Position numbers and translations under genes: made by a program. The notes beneath the pieces were generated by a model. That model was not told the origin of the DNA, searched no databases, and saw only the letters and a list, made by a program, of their open reading frames with translations. Positions 9,173 to 17,842 of a stretch of DNA of 64,000 nt are shown here, in pieces (position 1 is the first letter of the stretch; each line of letters starts with the position of its first letter). Source of the DNA: Lacrimispora celerecrescens (GTDB taxonomy: Bacteria > Bacillota > Clostridia > Lachnospirales > Lachnospiraceae); the NCBI RefSeq assembly GCF_000732605.1, contig NZ_JPME01000012.1:186001-250000 (forward strand), written 5' to 3'.

Positions 9173-10585
9173 ATGAAACAATTAGATGAAAGACTTATAA
9201 ACATTGTTCCGTCTGAGCGGCAGGTCATGCTGCAGAAAACAGAATTTTATGCATTCTTTCATTTTACGGTAAATACGTTTACCGGAACTGAATGGGGATA
9301 TGGAACAGAATCACCGGAAATATTTAATCCTGATCAAATGGATGCGGAACAATGGATTCAAGCGATTAAGGCGGCAGGAATGAAAGGCGCAATCCTTACC
9401 TGTAAGCATCATGACGGATTTTGCTTATGGCCCAGTAAATACACCAACCATTCAGTGAAGTACAGTCCTTATGGAAATGGGAATGGAGACATTGTTAAAG
9501 AAGTATCAGATGCTTGTAAAAAGGCCGGTTTAAAATTTGGTATTTACCTTTCCCCATGGGATCGGAATCAGGAAACCTATGGACAGGGACAGGCATATGA
9601 TGATTATTTCGTGGCACAGCTTACGGAACTGCTTACCGGATATGGAGATATTTTTAGTGTATGGTTTGACGGTGCCTGCGGAGAAGGTTCGAATGGCAAA
9701 AAACAGGTCTATGACTGGCAGCGATATTATGATACCGTAAGAAACCATATGCCGGACGCCTGCATATCCGTAAGCGGACCTGATGTCCGATGGTGCGGCA
9801 ATGAAGCAGGTGACACCCGCCCCAGTGAATGGAGTGTTGTACCGGCAGATTTATCTGTTGCAGAGCGGATAGCGGCTTTAAGCCAACATGCGGATGATCC
9901 GTCTTTCCGGCAGAGAGTCATAAGCAGTATGGAAGAGGATTTAGGAAGCAGGGAACGTTTGGCACAAGAACAGCACCTAATCTGGTATCCGGCAGAAGTG
10001 GATGTATCCATAAGGCCAGGCTGGTTTTATCATCCGCAAGAGGATAATAAAGTCCGGTCTCTGGAAAACTTAATGGATATTTATGAAAAATCCGTTGGAG
10101 GAAATACAACACTTCTTTTAAATATTCCACCGATGCCAAACGGACTTCTTCATGAGGAAGATGTAAAAAGGCTGCAGGAGCTAGGCGGGGAAATACAAAA
10201 AAGATATGGAAAAAACCTGACAGAAGGAGCTGAAATTCTGGTCAAAGGACAAAATGAATGGAATGCTGTGAGAAGTGTATATCAGGATGATTATGAAACC
10301 TGCTGCCATGGAAATGGTCCAAAGGCAGAATTTAAGATTTCATGGAAGACTCCCCAAAAGATTTCGGCAGTTATCTTAAAAGAGAACATATTAAAAAGCC
10401 AGAGAATCGAGGCTTTTGAAATTTTATCAATGAGGAATGGAAGTCCTGTAAGCATTTATAAAGGAACTACCGTCGGATATAAAAAAATTGCCCGTTTTCC
10501 TCAGATAGAATCGGATATACTGATTATACAAATTTTAGATTCCAGGATTGAACCCGTCCTTTCGTTTATTGGTATATATGAATAA
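9173..10585 (+). CDS. GH29 alpha-L-fucosidase
   Basis: A 470-residue alpha-L-fucosidase, apparently cytoplasmic because no signal peptide is present. The N-terminal barrel carries the family signatures FYAFFHFTVNTFTGTEWG, AILTCKHHDGFCLWPS and FGIYLSPWDRN, and the nucleophile motif VWFDGACG with Asp166. The last 120 residues look like a beta-sandwich accessory domain. The layout resembles the GH29-B (alpha-1,3/1,4) group, which is only an impression. The ATG immediately follows the stop of the GH88 gene. Together with the GH112 phosphorylase it would remove fucose from imported fucosylated galactosyl-hexosamine units before phosphorolysis. Confidence 0.9.
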   Translation: MKQLDERLINIVPSERQVMLQKTEFYAFFHFTVNTFTGTEWGYGTESPEIFNPDQMDAEQWIQAIKAAGMKGAILTCKHHDGFCLWPSKYTNHSVKYSPYGNGNGDIVKEVSDACKKAGLKFGIYLSPWDRNQETYGQGQAYDDYFVAQLTELLTGYGDIFSVWFDGACGEGSNGKKQVYDWQRYYDTVRNHMPDACISVSGPDVRWCGNEAGDTRPSEWSVVPADLSVAERIAALSQHADDPSFRQRVISSMEEDLGSRERLAQEQHLIWYPAEVDVSIRPGWFYHPQEDNKVRSLENLMDIYEKSVGGNTTLLLNIPPMPNGLLHEEDVKRLQELGGEIQKRYGKNLTEGAEILVKGQNEWNAVRSVYQDDYETCCHGNGPKAEFKISWKTPQKISAVILKENILKSQRIEAFEILSMRNGSPVSIYKGTTVGYKKIARFPQIESDILIIQILDSRIEPVLSFIGIYE

Positions 10586-10589
10586 AAAA

Positions 10590-10615
10590 ATCGGTTTTCT
10601 TTTGAAAATACCGAT
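10590..10615 (+). other. Hairpin after the fucosidase gene
   Basis: ATCGGT (10590-10595) pairs with ACCGAT (10610-10615), extended by TTTTC/GAAAA. No T run follows on the plus strand, while an A run precedes it, so it would act as an intrinsic terminator only on the minus strand. On the plus strand it may limit read-through or protect the mRNA end before the solute-binding protein gene. Confidence 0.4.
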
Positions 10616-10678
10616 AGAATGATAAAAATAACATATAAAGTTAAAATACAACCTATATAAACCAGATAAAATGTTAGC

Positions 10679-10684
10679 TATAAT
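10679..10684 (+). promoter_or_regulatory. Likely -10 element for the solute-binding protein gene
   Basis: TATAAT lies 30 bases upstream of the binding-protein ATG, in a 129-base gap. No good -35 box is visible 16-18 bases upstream, so a promoter here would need an activator such as the YesN protein, or it is a chance match. Confidence 0.35.
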
Positions 10685-10714
10685 AGGGTTATAAACAAAA
10701 GGAGGGTAACAGAT

Positions 10715-12097
10715 ATGAAATTAAGAAGTTCATTAAGACGTGGCGTTGCTTTCAGCCTGGCTGCAACGATGGTTTTAAGTGCTGCCGGATGTGGAAAGTC
10801 CGATAATACGAAGGCTAGTGCCGACAGTAATACCGCAGCAGATACCACTCAGAAAACAGACAGCGACAAGCCATTCGATGGTGTTACAGTAAAATGGGCA
10901 CTGACAGATAATGCTGCAACTGGCGCTGAAACAAAAGAAATGGTAGACTTAATTAAAGAAAAAACAGGTATTAATGTAGAGTTTTTCATTACCCCTACAT
11001 CAAAAGCAGGAGAAATGGACAAAGTACTTGTCAGCTTAATGGCTGGTGAAGGAATTGACATTGTAAACAGAACTCCGCTTCAATTAGAGGAATTCTACAA
11101 AGCTGCTGTTTTAGAGCCAATGGATGAGTTTGCAAAAACAGATAATTATGATATGGACACGGTATATGGCGGTCAAACGGTAAAATTTGATGATCAGACC
11201 TATGCAATTCCAGCAGAAAAAGATATCTGGCTTACTTATTATAACAAGAAAATTTTTGATGAAGCAAACGTTCCTTATCCTACCGCAGAAGGCTGGACAT
11301 GGGAAAAATATGTAGAGACAGCTCAAAAGCTAAACAATCCTGATAAAAATGTCTGGGGCTCCTTTATGAGCGATGACGTTGCATGCAACTATTTACAGGC
11401 GAACCAGAAGGGCGTATCCCCTTATAAGGCAGATGGAACTGCCAACTTCGATGATCCGGCTTATGCAGATGCAATGAAGTGGTTCTATAGCCTTGGCAAC
11501 GAATTAAAGATTCAGCCAAACTGCCTGGATCTGGCTTCCGGTACATATCCATATAACTCCTTTATGGTAAACGGAAACATCGGTATGTACGTATACGGCG
11601 GCTGGGTAGCAAGTGCATTATCTGATAAAGAAAAATATCCGAGAGACTGGGAACTTGGAATTCTTCCGATGCCTTATCCGGAAGGCTCCGAACCATCTTC
11701 TCTGACAATTACAAACTGCTATGCGATTCCTAAGACCTCTAAGAACAAAGCTGCAGCATTTGAAGCAATCAAAACAATTTGCGAAAACAAATATACCTTA
11801 GGTTATGGACGTGTTCCAGCTAAGATCTTAACAGAGGACGAAGCAAAAACCTATATTGAAAGCAGCCTGCTTCCTAAATTTAAAGATGACAGCTTAACAG
11901 TAGAAGATTTTATGGCAGGTTGGTTTGACAACAGCAGATTGTATTTAAATGAAAAGATCATGGGTACGGCTGATACAACCATCGGACAGATCTACACCGA
12001 AGAGGGCCAGTTATACGGACAGGGACAAAAGTCACTGGAAGATACCATGAAATCCATTCAGGAAAGAGCGAACGAAGCGATAAAAGAAGCAGAGTAA
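10715..12097 (+). CDS. Sugar ABC transporter substrate-binding lipoprotein
   Basis: A 460-residue extracellular solute-binding protein of the CUT1 family. The signal peptide ends in a lipobox (LSAAGC, Cys about residue 26), followed by a Ser/Thr/Asp-rich linker. The mature part has the usual features: a lower hinge region near YAIPAEKDIWLTYYNKKIFDEA and a late region GILPMPYPEG. An AGGAGG site precedes the ATG. It is the only binding protein in the glycan locus, and a strong terminator follows it. It is therefore the probable partner of the two permeases at 3890-5660. Confidence 0.92.
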   Translation: MKLRSSLRRGVAFSLAATMVLSAAGCGKSDNTKASADSNTAADTTQKTDSDKPFDGVTVKWALTDNAATGAETKEMVDLIKEKTGINVEFFITPTSKAGEMDKVLVSLMAGEGIDIVNRTPLQLEEFYKAAVLEPMDEFAKTDNYDMDTVYGGQTVKFDDQTYAIPAEKDIWLTYYNKKIFDEANVPYPTAEGWTWEKYVETAQKLNNPDKNVWGSFMSDDVACNYLQANQKGVSPYKADGTANFDDPAYADAMKWFYSLGNELKIQPNCLDLASGTYPYNSFMVNGNIGMYVYGGWVASALSDKEKYPRDWELGILPMPYPEGSEPSSLTITNCYAIPKTSKNKAAAFEAIKTICENKYTLGYGRVPAKILTEDEAKTYIESSLLPKFKDDSLTVEDFMAGWFDNSRLYLNEKIMGTADTTIGQIYTEEGQLYGQGQKSLEDTMKSIQERANEAIKEAE

Positions 12098-12102
12098 TCA
12101 TA

Positions 12103-12142
12103 AGAAAGTGCTGCCAAATTTTTTGGCAGTGCTTTCTTTCAA
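12103..12142 (+). terminator. Intrinsic terminator of the glycan locus
   Basis: AGAAAG...TGCCAAA pairs with TTTGGCA...CTTTCT, leaving two mismatches in the stem, and is followed by TTTC. It sits five bases after the binding-protein stop codon and separates this locus from the PHP/MFS genes. Confidence 0.8.
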
Positions 12143-12174
12143 ATATAGGAAGAATGGCAGGAAAGGGAAGTGTT

Positions 12175-13146
12175 ATGGAAGAACGGATTTATCTTCTCCC
12201 CAAGGAGGGGAATTTTTATAAAGCGAATATGCACTGCCATACAACGGTTTCCGATGGAAAGCTGACACCCGAGCAGGTGAAAGAGGAGTATCAGAAAAAG
12301 GGATACCAGATCGTAGCCTATACGGATCACGGGAAATATTGCCCTCATCCGGAACTAAATTCAAAGGATTTTCTGGCACTGGCAGGCTTTGGAACCGATA
12401 GAAAGGAAGAAGGAACGTTTCATTTTAATTTCTATGACGGCAGTCCGGATGAGAGGAAGGAAGAGAAGGCAGAAGTTTGCAGTCCGGAGGCCTTAAATGA
12501 TGGCACTTCTGGCATCAATGCTTACATAAAGAAGATGAAGCAGCTGGGCTTTCTGGCAACTGCCTGCCATCCATACCGGTCCATGCAGAATTATAACGAT
12601 TATACAGGACTTTTAGGACTGTTTGCCATGGAAATTTATCATTACCGCAGCGACCTTGAAGGGTTGAACGGTTATAATCCCCAGGCCTACGATGAGATGC
12701 TGCGCTGCCATAAGGAAATTTACTGCCTGGCATCAGATGGCAATAAGAATGACTATCCTATGGAAGATCCGTTCAGTGATTCTTTTGGGGGTTTTATAAA
12801 GATCAAGGCAAGGGAGCTTACTTATCCAGCAGTGATGCAGGCCCTAAAAAAAGGTGATTTCTACAGCTCCATGGGTCCTGATATTCATTCCCTCTATATC
12901 GAAGGCAAGGACCTGGTTGTAAAGACTAGCCCTGTAGAGAAGATTTATATGAAAATGGAAGGCAAAAACTGCCGCATGAAAATTGCGCCGCAAGGGGAAT
13001 TATTGGAGGAGGCAAGGTTTCCTTTAACGGGGAGGGAAGGCTACATCCGTGTAGTCTGCCGCAGTGAAAACGGACTGTATGCTAACACGAATGCATATTT
13101 TCTGAAGGATCTGCCTTTAAAATCTATTACAGAGCAGGAGACATAA
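12175..13146 (+). CDS. PHP-domain protein with degenerate metal site
   Basis: A 323-residue PHP-superfamily protein (metal-dependent phosphoesterases). His20, His22 (NMHCHT) and Asp27 form the first metal motif, and YTDHGK the second. ATG 12175 is preferred over the in-frame ATG 12154 because MEERIYLLP then aligns with MNNRTYLLP of the second PHP protein and both become 323 residues. Against that paralogue (14437-15408), two presumed ligands are changed: the Glu after the TDH motif (AAVEVD there) is replaced here (AGFGTD), and the His in TDDNHN is replaced in SDGNKN. This copy may thus be impaired or regulatory. It lies three bases before the MFS gene. Confidence 0.82.
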   Translation: MEERIYLLPKEGNFYKANMHCHTTVSDGKLTPEQVKEEYQKKGYQIVAYTDHGKYCPHPELNSKDFLALAGFGTDRKEEGTFHFNFYDGSPDERKEEKAEVCSPEALNDGTSGINAYIKKMKQLGFLATACHPYRSMQNYNDYTGLLGLFAMEIYHYRSDLEGLNGYNPQAYDEMLRCHKEIYCLASDGNKNDYPMEDPFSDSFGGFIKIKARELTYPAVMQALKKGDFYSSMGPDIHSLYIEGKDLVVKTSPVEKIYMKMEGKNCRMKIAPQGELLEEARFPLTGREGYIRVVCRSENGLYANTNAYFLKDLPLKSITEQET

Positions 13147-13148
13147 GT

Positions 13149-14417
13149 TTGGACACAATGATACAACAGAAAAAGATCGGGTCAAAAAAAATGCAGTCCA
13201 TGCTGTTCTGGTTATGCTGGGCAGCTTATTTTTCTACATATCTTGGGAGGTTGAATTACTCGGCCTGCTTAACGGAAATCATCAGGGCAGAAGGCTATGA
13301 AAAGGGAGCGGCAGGTTTTATTGGAACTGCATTCTTTTTTTCTTATGGCGTTGGACAGCTTTTCAGCGGAATATTGGGAGATAAGAAAAAACCTTATAAG
13401 ATGATCTTTGCAGGGGTTCTGGGTTCAGGAATCTGCAATGGGGTAATGGGTCTGTCAGGATCCGTCTGGCAGATGGCGGTGGTATGGTGTGTCAATGGTC
13501 TGTTTCAGTCGCTGATCTGGTCACCGATCATTAAACTGTTTTCCGACTGGATTCCCACAAGCAGCCAGAAAAAATTCTGCGTCAACATTAATAGCAGCGT
13601 CCCCATCGGAACGTTTGCAGCATACGGACTGACGGCACTTATTGTATGGAAATTCCATTGGAGAACAGTATTTTTCTTCTCTTCCCTGTGTCTGGCAGCC
13701 ATCAGCCTGATTTGGTTCTTAGGCAGCCGCAAGATAAGAAAGGATTTGGAAGAAAATGGGGTTATAGAAGACCAGGTCCTTGTTTCACAGGATAAAAAAC
13801 AGGCAGATGCATCCATATGGGAATTAGTTCTGGTTTCCGGAATGATTTTCTTTTGCATTGGACTGATGTTTCAGGGAGTTTTAAAGGATGGAGTGACCAC
13901 CTGGATTCCAACCTATATCCGGGAAGAATATCATATGGAATCCGTAATTTCTATTATCAGCACCACGGTTATACCGATTTTTAACTTAAGCGGTGTTTAT
14001 CTGGCATCTATTGCTAACAGGAAGATTTTTAAAAGTGAGACAGCCACATCCGCTTCCTTTTTTGTCCTGTGCGCGGGTGCGCTGATTCTGTTACGGCTCT
14101 ATCATGGAGGATCCGTGGTAACCGTGCTGATCTTATTTGGCCTGGCAACCACGGCGATGATGGCGGTGAATACCATGCTGGTCAGCATGGTGCCCATCTA
14201 TTTCGCTCCTTACGGAAAATCATCCACTGCTTCCGGGATTTTAAATTCCTCCGCATATGCGGGAGGAGCGATCTCTGCCTATGGAATCGGAGTATTGTCT
14301 GAAAGGGCGGGCTGGGATACCACCATTATGATCTGGATTTTCATTGCCCTTTTGGGAGCAGTGGCATGCACGGCCGGTAAACCCCGGTGGAAGCGTTTTT
14401 TGCATAACGGTATATAA
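13149..14417 (+). CDS. MFS transporter, organophosphate:phosphate antiporter type
   Basis: A 422-residue, about 12-helix major facilitator. The N-terminal region (YFSTYLGRLNYSACLTEI, FFSYGVGQLFSGILGD) and the segment LFQSLIWSPIIKLFSDW resemble the GlpT/UhpT family, which exchanges phosphate for phosphorylated metabolites. The start is most likely TTG 13149, eight bases after AGGAG; ATG 13158 is badly spaced. It sits between two PHP-domain phosphoesterase-like genes with gaps of 2 and 19 bases. A natural reading is uptake of a phosphorylated compound that a PHP enzyme then dephosphorylates. The substrate is unknown. Confidence 0.82.
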   Translation: MDTMIQQKKIGSKKMQSMLFWLCWAAYFSTYLGRLNYSACLTEIIRAEGYEKGAAGFIGTAFFFSYGVGQLFSGILGDKKKPYKMIFAGVLGSGICNGVMGLSGSVWQMAVVWCVNGLFQSLIWSPIIKLFSDWIPTSSQKKFCVNINSSVPIGTFAAYGLTALIVWKFHWRTVFFFSSLCLAAISLIWFLGSRKIRKDLEENGVIEDQVLVSQDKKQADASIWELVLVSGMIFFCIGLMFQGVLKDGVTTWIPTYIREEYHMESVISIISTTVIPIFNLSGVYLASIANRKIFKSETATSASFFVLCAGALILLRLYHGGSVVTVLILFGLATTAMMAVNTMLVSMVPIYFAPYGKSSTASGILNSSAYAGGAISAYGIGVLSERAGWDTTIMIWIFIALLGAVACTAGKPRWKRFLHNGI

Positions 14418-14436
14418 GGGATGGGAGGAAAACAGG

Positions 14437-15408
14437 TTGAATAACAGAACTTATTTATTACCAGAGGCCGGAAGGTTTTATAAAGCGAACCTTCACAGCC
14501 ATACAGTCGTATCAGATGGAAGAATGACGCCGGAAGAGGCTAAGGAACACTATAAGAAGCACGGGTATCAGATTATGGCGTTTACGGATCACAGGATCTA
14601 CCGGAACCATGAAGAGTTAAACGATGAGGAATTCCTGGCACTTGCTGCGGTAGAGGTGGATATCAACGAGGTAAGTTCAGACAGGCTGCGCCCGGAGGAT
14701 AAGACATACCACATTAATTTGTATGATACCGCCCCCGGTTATGAGCGGGCCAGAAAAGAGCAGGGGATCTGTCCGGAACGCAGGTACGGAGACTTTGATT
14801 ATATTAACAGGTATTTAGAGGAGATGAAGGAACTGGGATTTCTTTCCTGCTATAACCATCCATACTGGTCCTTGCAGAACTACAACGATTACAAAGGCTT
14901 AAATGGGCTTTTTGCCATGGAAATCTACAATCACGGATGCGAGCTTGACGGATTGTACGGTTATAATCCCCAGTCTTATGATGAAATGCTTCGCTTGGGC
15001 AAGCGGTTATGGTGCCTGGCAACGGACGATAATCACAACAGTCATCCATTTGGTCATCCCCTGTGTGATTCTTTCGGAGGCTTTACCATGATAAAAGCGG
15101 AACGTCTAAGCTATGACGCAGTTATAAACGGGCTGGTAAACGGCCATTTCTACAGCTCCATGGGGCCTGAGATAAAGGAATTATATATAGAGGGCAGGGA
15201 GCTGGTAGTAAAGACCGGGCCGGTTAAAGCCATCTGCGGGATTACGGACAGTGGAAGATTCTGCCACAGAGCGGCTGTGAAGGGAGAACCCCTTACAGAA
15301 GCAAGGTTCCTTCTTAAAGGGAACGAAACCTATATCCGGGTGGAATGCAAGGATGAAAAGGGGCTTTTTGCTAACAGCAATGCCTATTTTCTCTCCGGCT
15401 TGGAGTGA
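14437..15408 (+). CDS. PHP-domain phosphoesterase-like protein (intact metal site)
   Basis: A 323-residue PHP protein, a close paralogue of the one at 12175. The start is TTG 14437, eight bases after GGGAGG; a longer in-frame ATG at 14344 would overlap the MFS gene by 74 bases and lacks a good site. It has all visible ligands: HSH and Asp near residues 20-27 (NLHSHTVVSDG), FTDHR, the Glu in AAVEVD, NHPYWS, and the DNH of TDDNHN. It should therefore be an active metal-dependent hydrolase, probably a phosphoesterase, acting in the cytoplasm. It closes the PHP-MFS-PHP operon and a terminator follows at 15461. Its substrate cannot be predicted. Confidence 0.85.
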   Translation: MNNRTYLLPEAGRFYKANLHSHTVVSDGRMTPEEAKEHYKKHGYQIMAFTDHRIYRNHEELNDEEFLALAAVEVDINEVSSDRLRPEDKTYHINLYDTAPGYERARKEQGICPERRYGDFDYINRYLEEMKELGFLSCYNHPYWSLQNYNDYKGLNGLFAMEIYNHGCELDGLYGYNPQSYDEMLRLGKRLWCLATDDNHNSHPFGHPLCDSFGGFTMIKAERLSYDAVINGLVNGHFYSSMGPEIKELYIEGRELVVKTGPVKAICGITDSGRFCHRAAVKGEPLTEARFLLKGNETYIRVECKDEKGLFANSNAYFLSGLE

Positions 15409-15460
15409 ATCCGGATCCCACAAAGACAGCCTGGCTGACCATGTACCATTGTCATATTAT

Positions 15461-15500
15461 AAAGTTCTTTTCTGATATTTATCGGAAAGGAACTTTTTTT
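15461..15500 (+). terminator. Intrinsic terminator after the PHP/MFS operon
   Basis: AAAGTTCTTTTC (15461-15472) pairs with GAAAGGAACTTT, with one G-T pair, around an 11-12-base loop, followed by seven T residues. It closes the plus-strand operon 52 bases after the PHP stop codon. Confidence 0.88.
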
Positions 15501-15570
15501 ATTTATCAGTCTTAATCCGACCTATTACGGCGAAAAAAGCATAGAAGTAAAAAAAGATTAAAATATATGC

Positions 15571-15610
15571 TTAGCTAACTATTGATTTTTCTTTTGGTAT
15601 GTGTTATATT
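15571..15610 (+). promoter_or_regulatory. osmC promoter with adjacent palindrome
   Basis: TTGATT (15582-15587) and TATATT (15605-15610) have a 17-base spacer. The perfect palindrome TTAGCTAA (15571-15578) lies just upstream of the -35 box, where a regulator such as the MarR protein encoded at 18847 could bind. That link is only a guess from position. Confidence 0.65.
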
Positions 15611-15650
15611 ATTAACAAGAAAAATAAACACTAAAAAAGGAGATGGTATT

Positions 15651-16091
15651 ATGTTGACTACATTTAAAGCAACAGCGAAAACACTGCCTGAGGGGTTACA
15701 GGTAGAAACAAATTCAAGAGGTTTTAAAATCCTTCTTGACGAGCCGGAAGATTTAGGTGGTACGGATACAGCTATGAACCCTGTGGAGGCCCTGTTATGT
15801 GCTCTGGGCGCATGCCAGTCCATCGTAGCGAAAGCATTTGCAGCTGCTCATGATATTACTTTTGAAGAATTCCATGTTGAATTGGAAGGTGACCTTGATC
15901 CGGACGGATTTATGGGACTGGCAGATGTAAGAAACGGTTTTCAGGAAATTCGTTTTGTAATGCATTTTAAAACAAACGAACCAAAAGAAAAAATTGAAGC
16001 GTTTGCAAAGTTTATCGAGAATACCTGCCCGGTTGGTGATTGTTTAACGAACGGTGTAAAACTAGTTTTATCCGGTGTTGCAATTGATTAA
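15651..16091 (+). CDS. OsmC/Ohr-family peroxidase-like protein
   Basis: A 146-residue OsmC-family protein. These proteins reduce organic hydroperoxides with a two-cysteine mechanism. The first cysteine is in ALGACQSIVA and the second in ENTCPVGDCL, a variant of the usual HxxCP motif, with an extra cysteine three residues later. ATG 15651 follows an AAGGAG site ten bases upstream; an upstream in-frame start lies inside the promoter. The gene has its own promoter and is separated from the lpd gene by a terminator hairpin. Ohr/OsmC enzymes are known to be re-reduced by dihydrolipoyl groups, which makes the downstream lipoyl dehydrogenase and lipoate ligase telling neighbours. Confidence 0.9.
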   Translation: MLTTFKATAKTLPEGLQVETNSRGFKILLDEPEDLGGTDTAMNPVEALLCALGACQSIVAKAFAAAHDITFEEFHVELEGDLDPDGFMGLADVRNGFQEIRFVMHFKTNEPKEKIEAFAKFIENTCPVGDCLTNGVKLVLSGVAID

Positions 16092-16104
16092 TAGTATAAA
16101 AAGC

Positions 16105-16138
16105 AAAAAGAGCCTATATTATAAAATTGGCTCTTTTT
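16105..16138 (+). terminator. Terminator between osmC and the lipoyl dehydrogenase gene
   Basis: AAAAAGAGCC (16105-16114) pairs perfectly with GGCTCTTTTT (16129-16138) around a 14-base loop. It lies between co-oriented genes with no clear promoter after it. It may work as a partial terminator that gives more osmC than lpd/lplA transcript. A similar signal is produced on the minus strand. Confidence 0.75.
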
Positions 16139-16159
16139 CTATAGAAAAGGAGAAAATTT

Positions 16160-17842
16160 ATGCTTATTAAAATGTCAATAATTCCTGGGGGGAAGATGGG
16201 CAAGGTAGGTAAAATAAATGTAAAAACAGGAGATAAGGTCACTGCCGGCGATATCCTTGTGCAAGTAGAAACAGCGAAGGGAAACCGCCAGATTAAAGCT
16301 ACATCAGATGGAACAGTTTGTAAAATATTATGTGAAGAGGGCATGGAGATTGCTTCGAATGCTGATATGTTTGAAATCTCCGAGGATTCTGTAGTCAAAG
16401 AGGCTGGAATATCAGATTGCGATTGTGCCTCACAGGGAACCGCTAAGGAAACCACTGCCGATTTACTTATCATAGGAGCTGGCCCCGGCGGATATGTAGC
16501 CGCTATTTATGCCGCAAAAAGCGGCCTGAAAGTCACTCTCGTTGAGCAATCAGCATTAGGCGGTACCTGCCTTAATGTGGGGTGCATTCCTACAAAGGCA
16601 CTTGTTAAATCAGCGGAAGTCTGCCACAATGTAATGAATGCATCAGTCTTTGGGATTGAATCCGGCAGTCCGGTTACAGTAAATATGAAACAAGTAATCG
16701 ACCGTAAAGATAAGATCAAGGACAGACTCGTTTCCGGAATTGATTTTCTTATGAAAAAGAATGAAATCAATGTAATTTCCGGCCAGGCATCATTTATGGA
16801 TAAAAATACGGTAACAGTAAAAGGCGAAGAAAATTATATCATAAAGGCAAAAAATATTATCGTTGCAACAGGCTCTAAAATCTCTAATATAGCCATTCCA
16901 GGCATAGATCTTCCGTTTGTGTTAAACAGCACAAAAGCGCTGTCTGATCAAGACCTTCCAAAATCCATAACCATTATTGGCGGTGGTGTAATCGGAATGG
17001 AATTTGCATTTATCTATAAAAACTTCGGCGTTGATGTCCATGTGATTGAATTTATGGATCGTTTGCTGACCATGGTAGACAGCGATATCTCAAAAGAAAT
17101 ACAGGATATAGCAGAAGAGAATAACATTCATATTCACACCGGTTCAAAGGTTAAGAAAATTCAGAGTTCCGTAGATGGTATGGCAGTTATTACCTATGAA
17201 AACAATGGTGGGGAACACCTAGTGGTAAGTGAAAAAGTATTGGTAGCTATTGGCAGGGAGCCGAATCTGGAAGGGTTGTCCATTGAAAAGAGCGGTGTCT
17301 TGTTAAACAGCAATGGGAAAGGGATTCAAGCAGATCATTCCATGCGTACAAACGTAGACAACATCTATGCTATTGGCGATGTGACAAATATCATTCAACT
17401 GGCCCACGTGGCTTCCCATCAGGGGATTGTTGCCGTAGAAAATATATTAGGAAAGCATAAAGAAATGAATTACTCAGCAGTCCCTAATGTAATATTTACT
17501 TCACCGGAAATCGCAAGTGTCGGGATCGGCGAAGACGAAGCAAAAAGCAAAGATATTGACATTGAAGTAAGTAAATTTTCCTTTGCCGGAAACGGAAAGG
17601 CTTTGACGATGAATGAGCCGAGAGGCTTTTTAAAACTGATTAAAAATATAAAAACAGGAAAAATAATAGGCGGGTCAGTCATAGGTGCTGATGCATCTTC
17701 ATTAATCAGCTCATTAACCTTAGCAATTGCCAATGGATTTACGGAGAAAGAAATCACTGAAACCATATTCCCACACCCTACTACCAGTGAAACGATTCAT
17801 GAAGCCGCACTGGATTTTGGAATTGGAGCCTTGCATCAATAA
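16160..17842 (+). CDS. lpdA: Dihydrolipoyl dehydrogenase with N-terminal lipoyl domain
   Basis: A 560-residue FAD enzyme that oxidises dihydrolipoyl groups with NAD+, or runs in reverse. Residues 1-75 form a biotinyl/lipoyl domain with the attachment lysine Lys40 in VETAKG. A short linker leads to the dehydrogenase with the FAD motif IIGAGPGGYVAA, the redox disulfide GGTCLNVGCIPTK, the second nucleotide-binding motif IIGGGVIGMEFA, AIGDV and the C-terminal HPTTSE with the catalytic His. No E1 or E2 dehydrogenase subunits are nearby. The stop overlaps the start of lplA by one base, so the enzyme that would lipoylate Lys40 is co-translated. Base composition is AT-rich relative to the hyd and cob genes. 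Confidence 0.93.
   Translation: MLIKMSIIPGGKMGKVGKINVKTGDKVTAGDILVQVETAKGNRQIKATSDGTVCKILCEEGMEIASNADMFEISEDSVVKEAGISDCDCASQGTAKETTADLLIIGAGPGGYVAAIYAAKSGLKVTLVEQSALGGTCLNVGCIPTKALVKSAEVCHNVMNASVFGIESGSPVTVNMKQVIDRKDKIKDRLVSGIDFLMKKNEINVISGQASFMDKNTVTVKGEENYIIKAKNIIVATGSKISNIAIPGIDLPFVLNSTKALSDQDLPKSITIIGGGVIGMEFAFIYKNFGVDVHVIEFMDRLLTMVDSDISKEIQDIAEENNIHIHTGSKVKKIQSSVDGMAVITYENNGGEHLVVSEKVLVAIGREPNLEGLSIEKSGVLLNSNGKGIQADHSMRTNVDNIYAIGDVTNIIQLAHVASHQGIVAVENILGKHKEMNYSAVPNVIFTSPEIASVGIGEDEAKSKDIDIEVSKFSFAGNGKALTMNEPRGFLKLIKNIKTGKIIGGSVIGADASSLISSLTLAIANGFTEKEITETIFPHPTTSETIHEAALDFGIGALHQ

Noticed and set aside
14344-14436. N-terminal extension of the second PHP protein overlapping the MFS gene
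   Set aside because: The TTG at 14437 has GGGAGG at the right distance and aligns with the paralogue; the extension translates the MFS 3' end in another frame.
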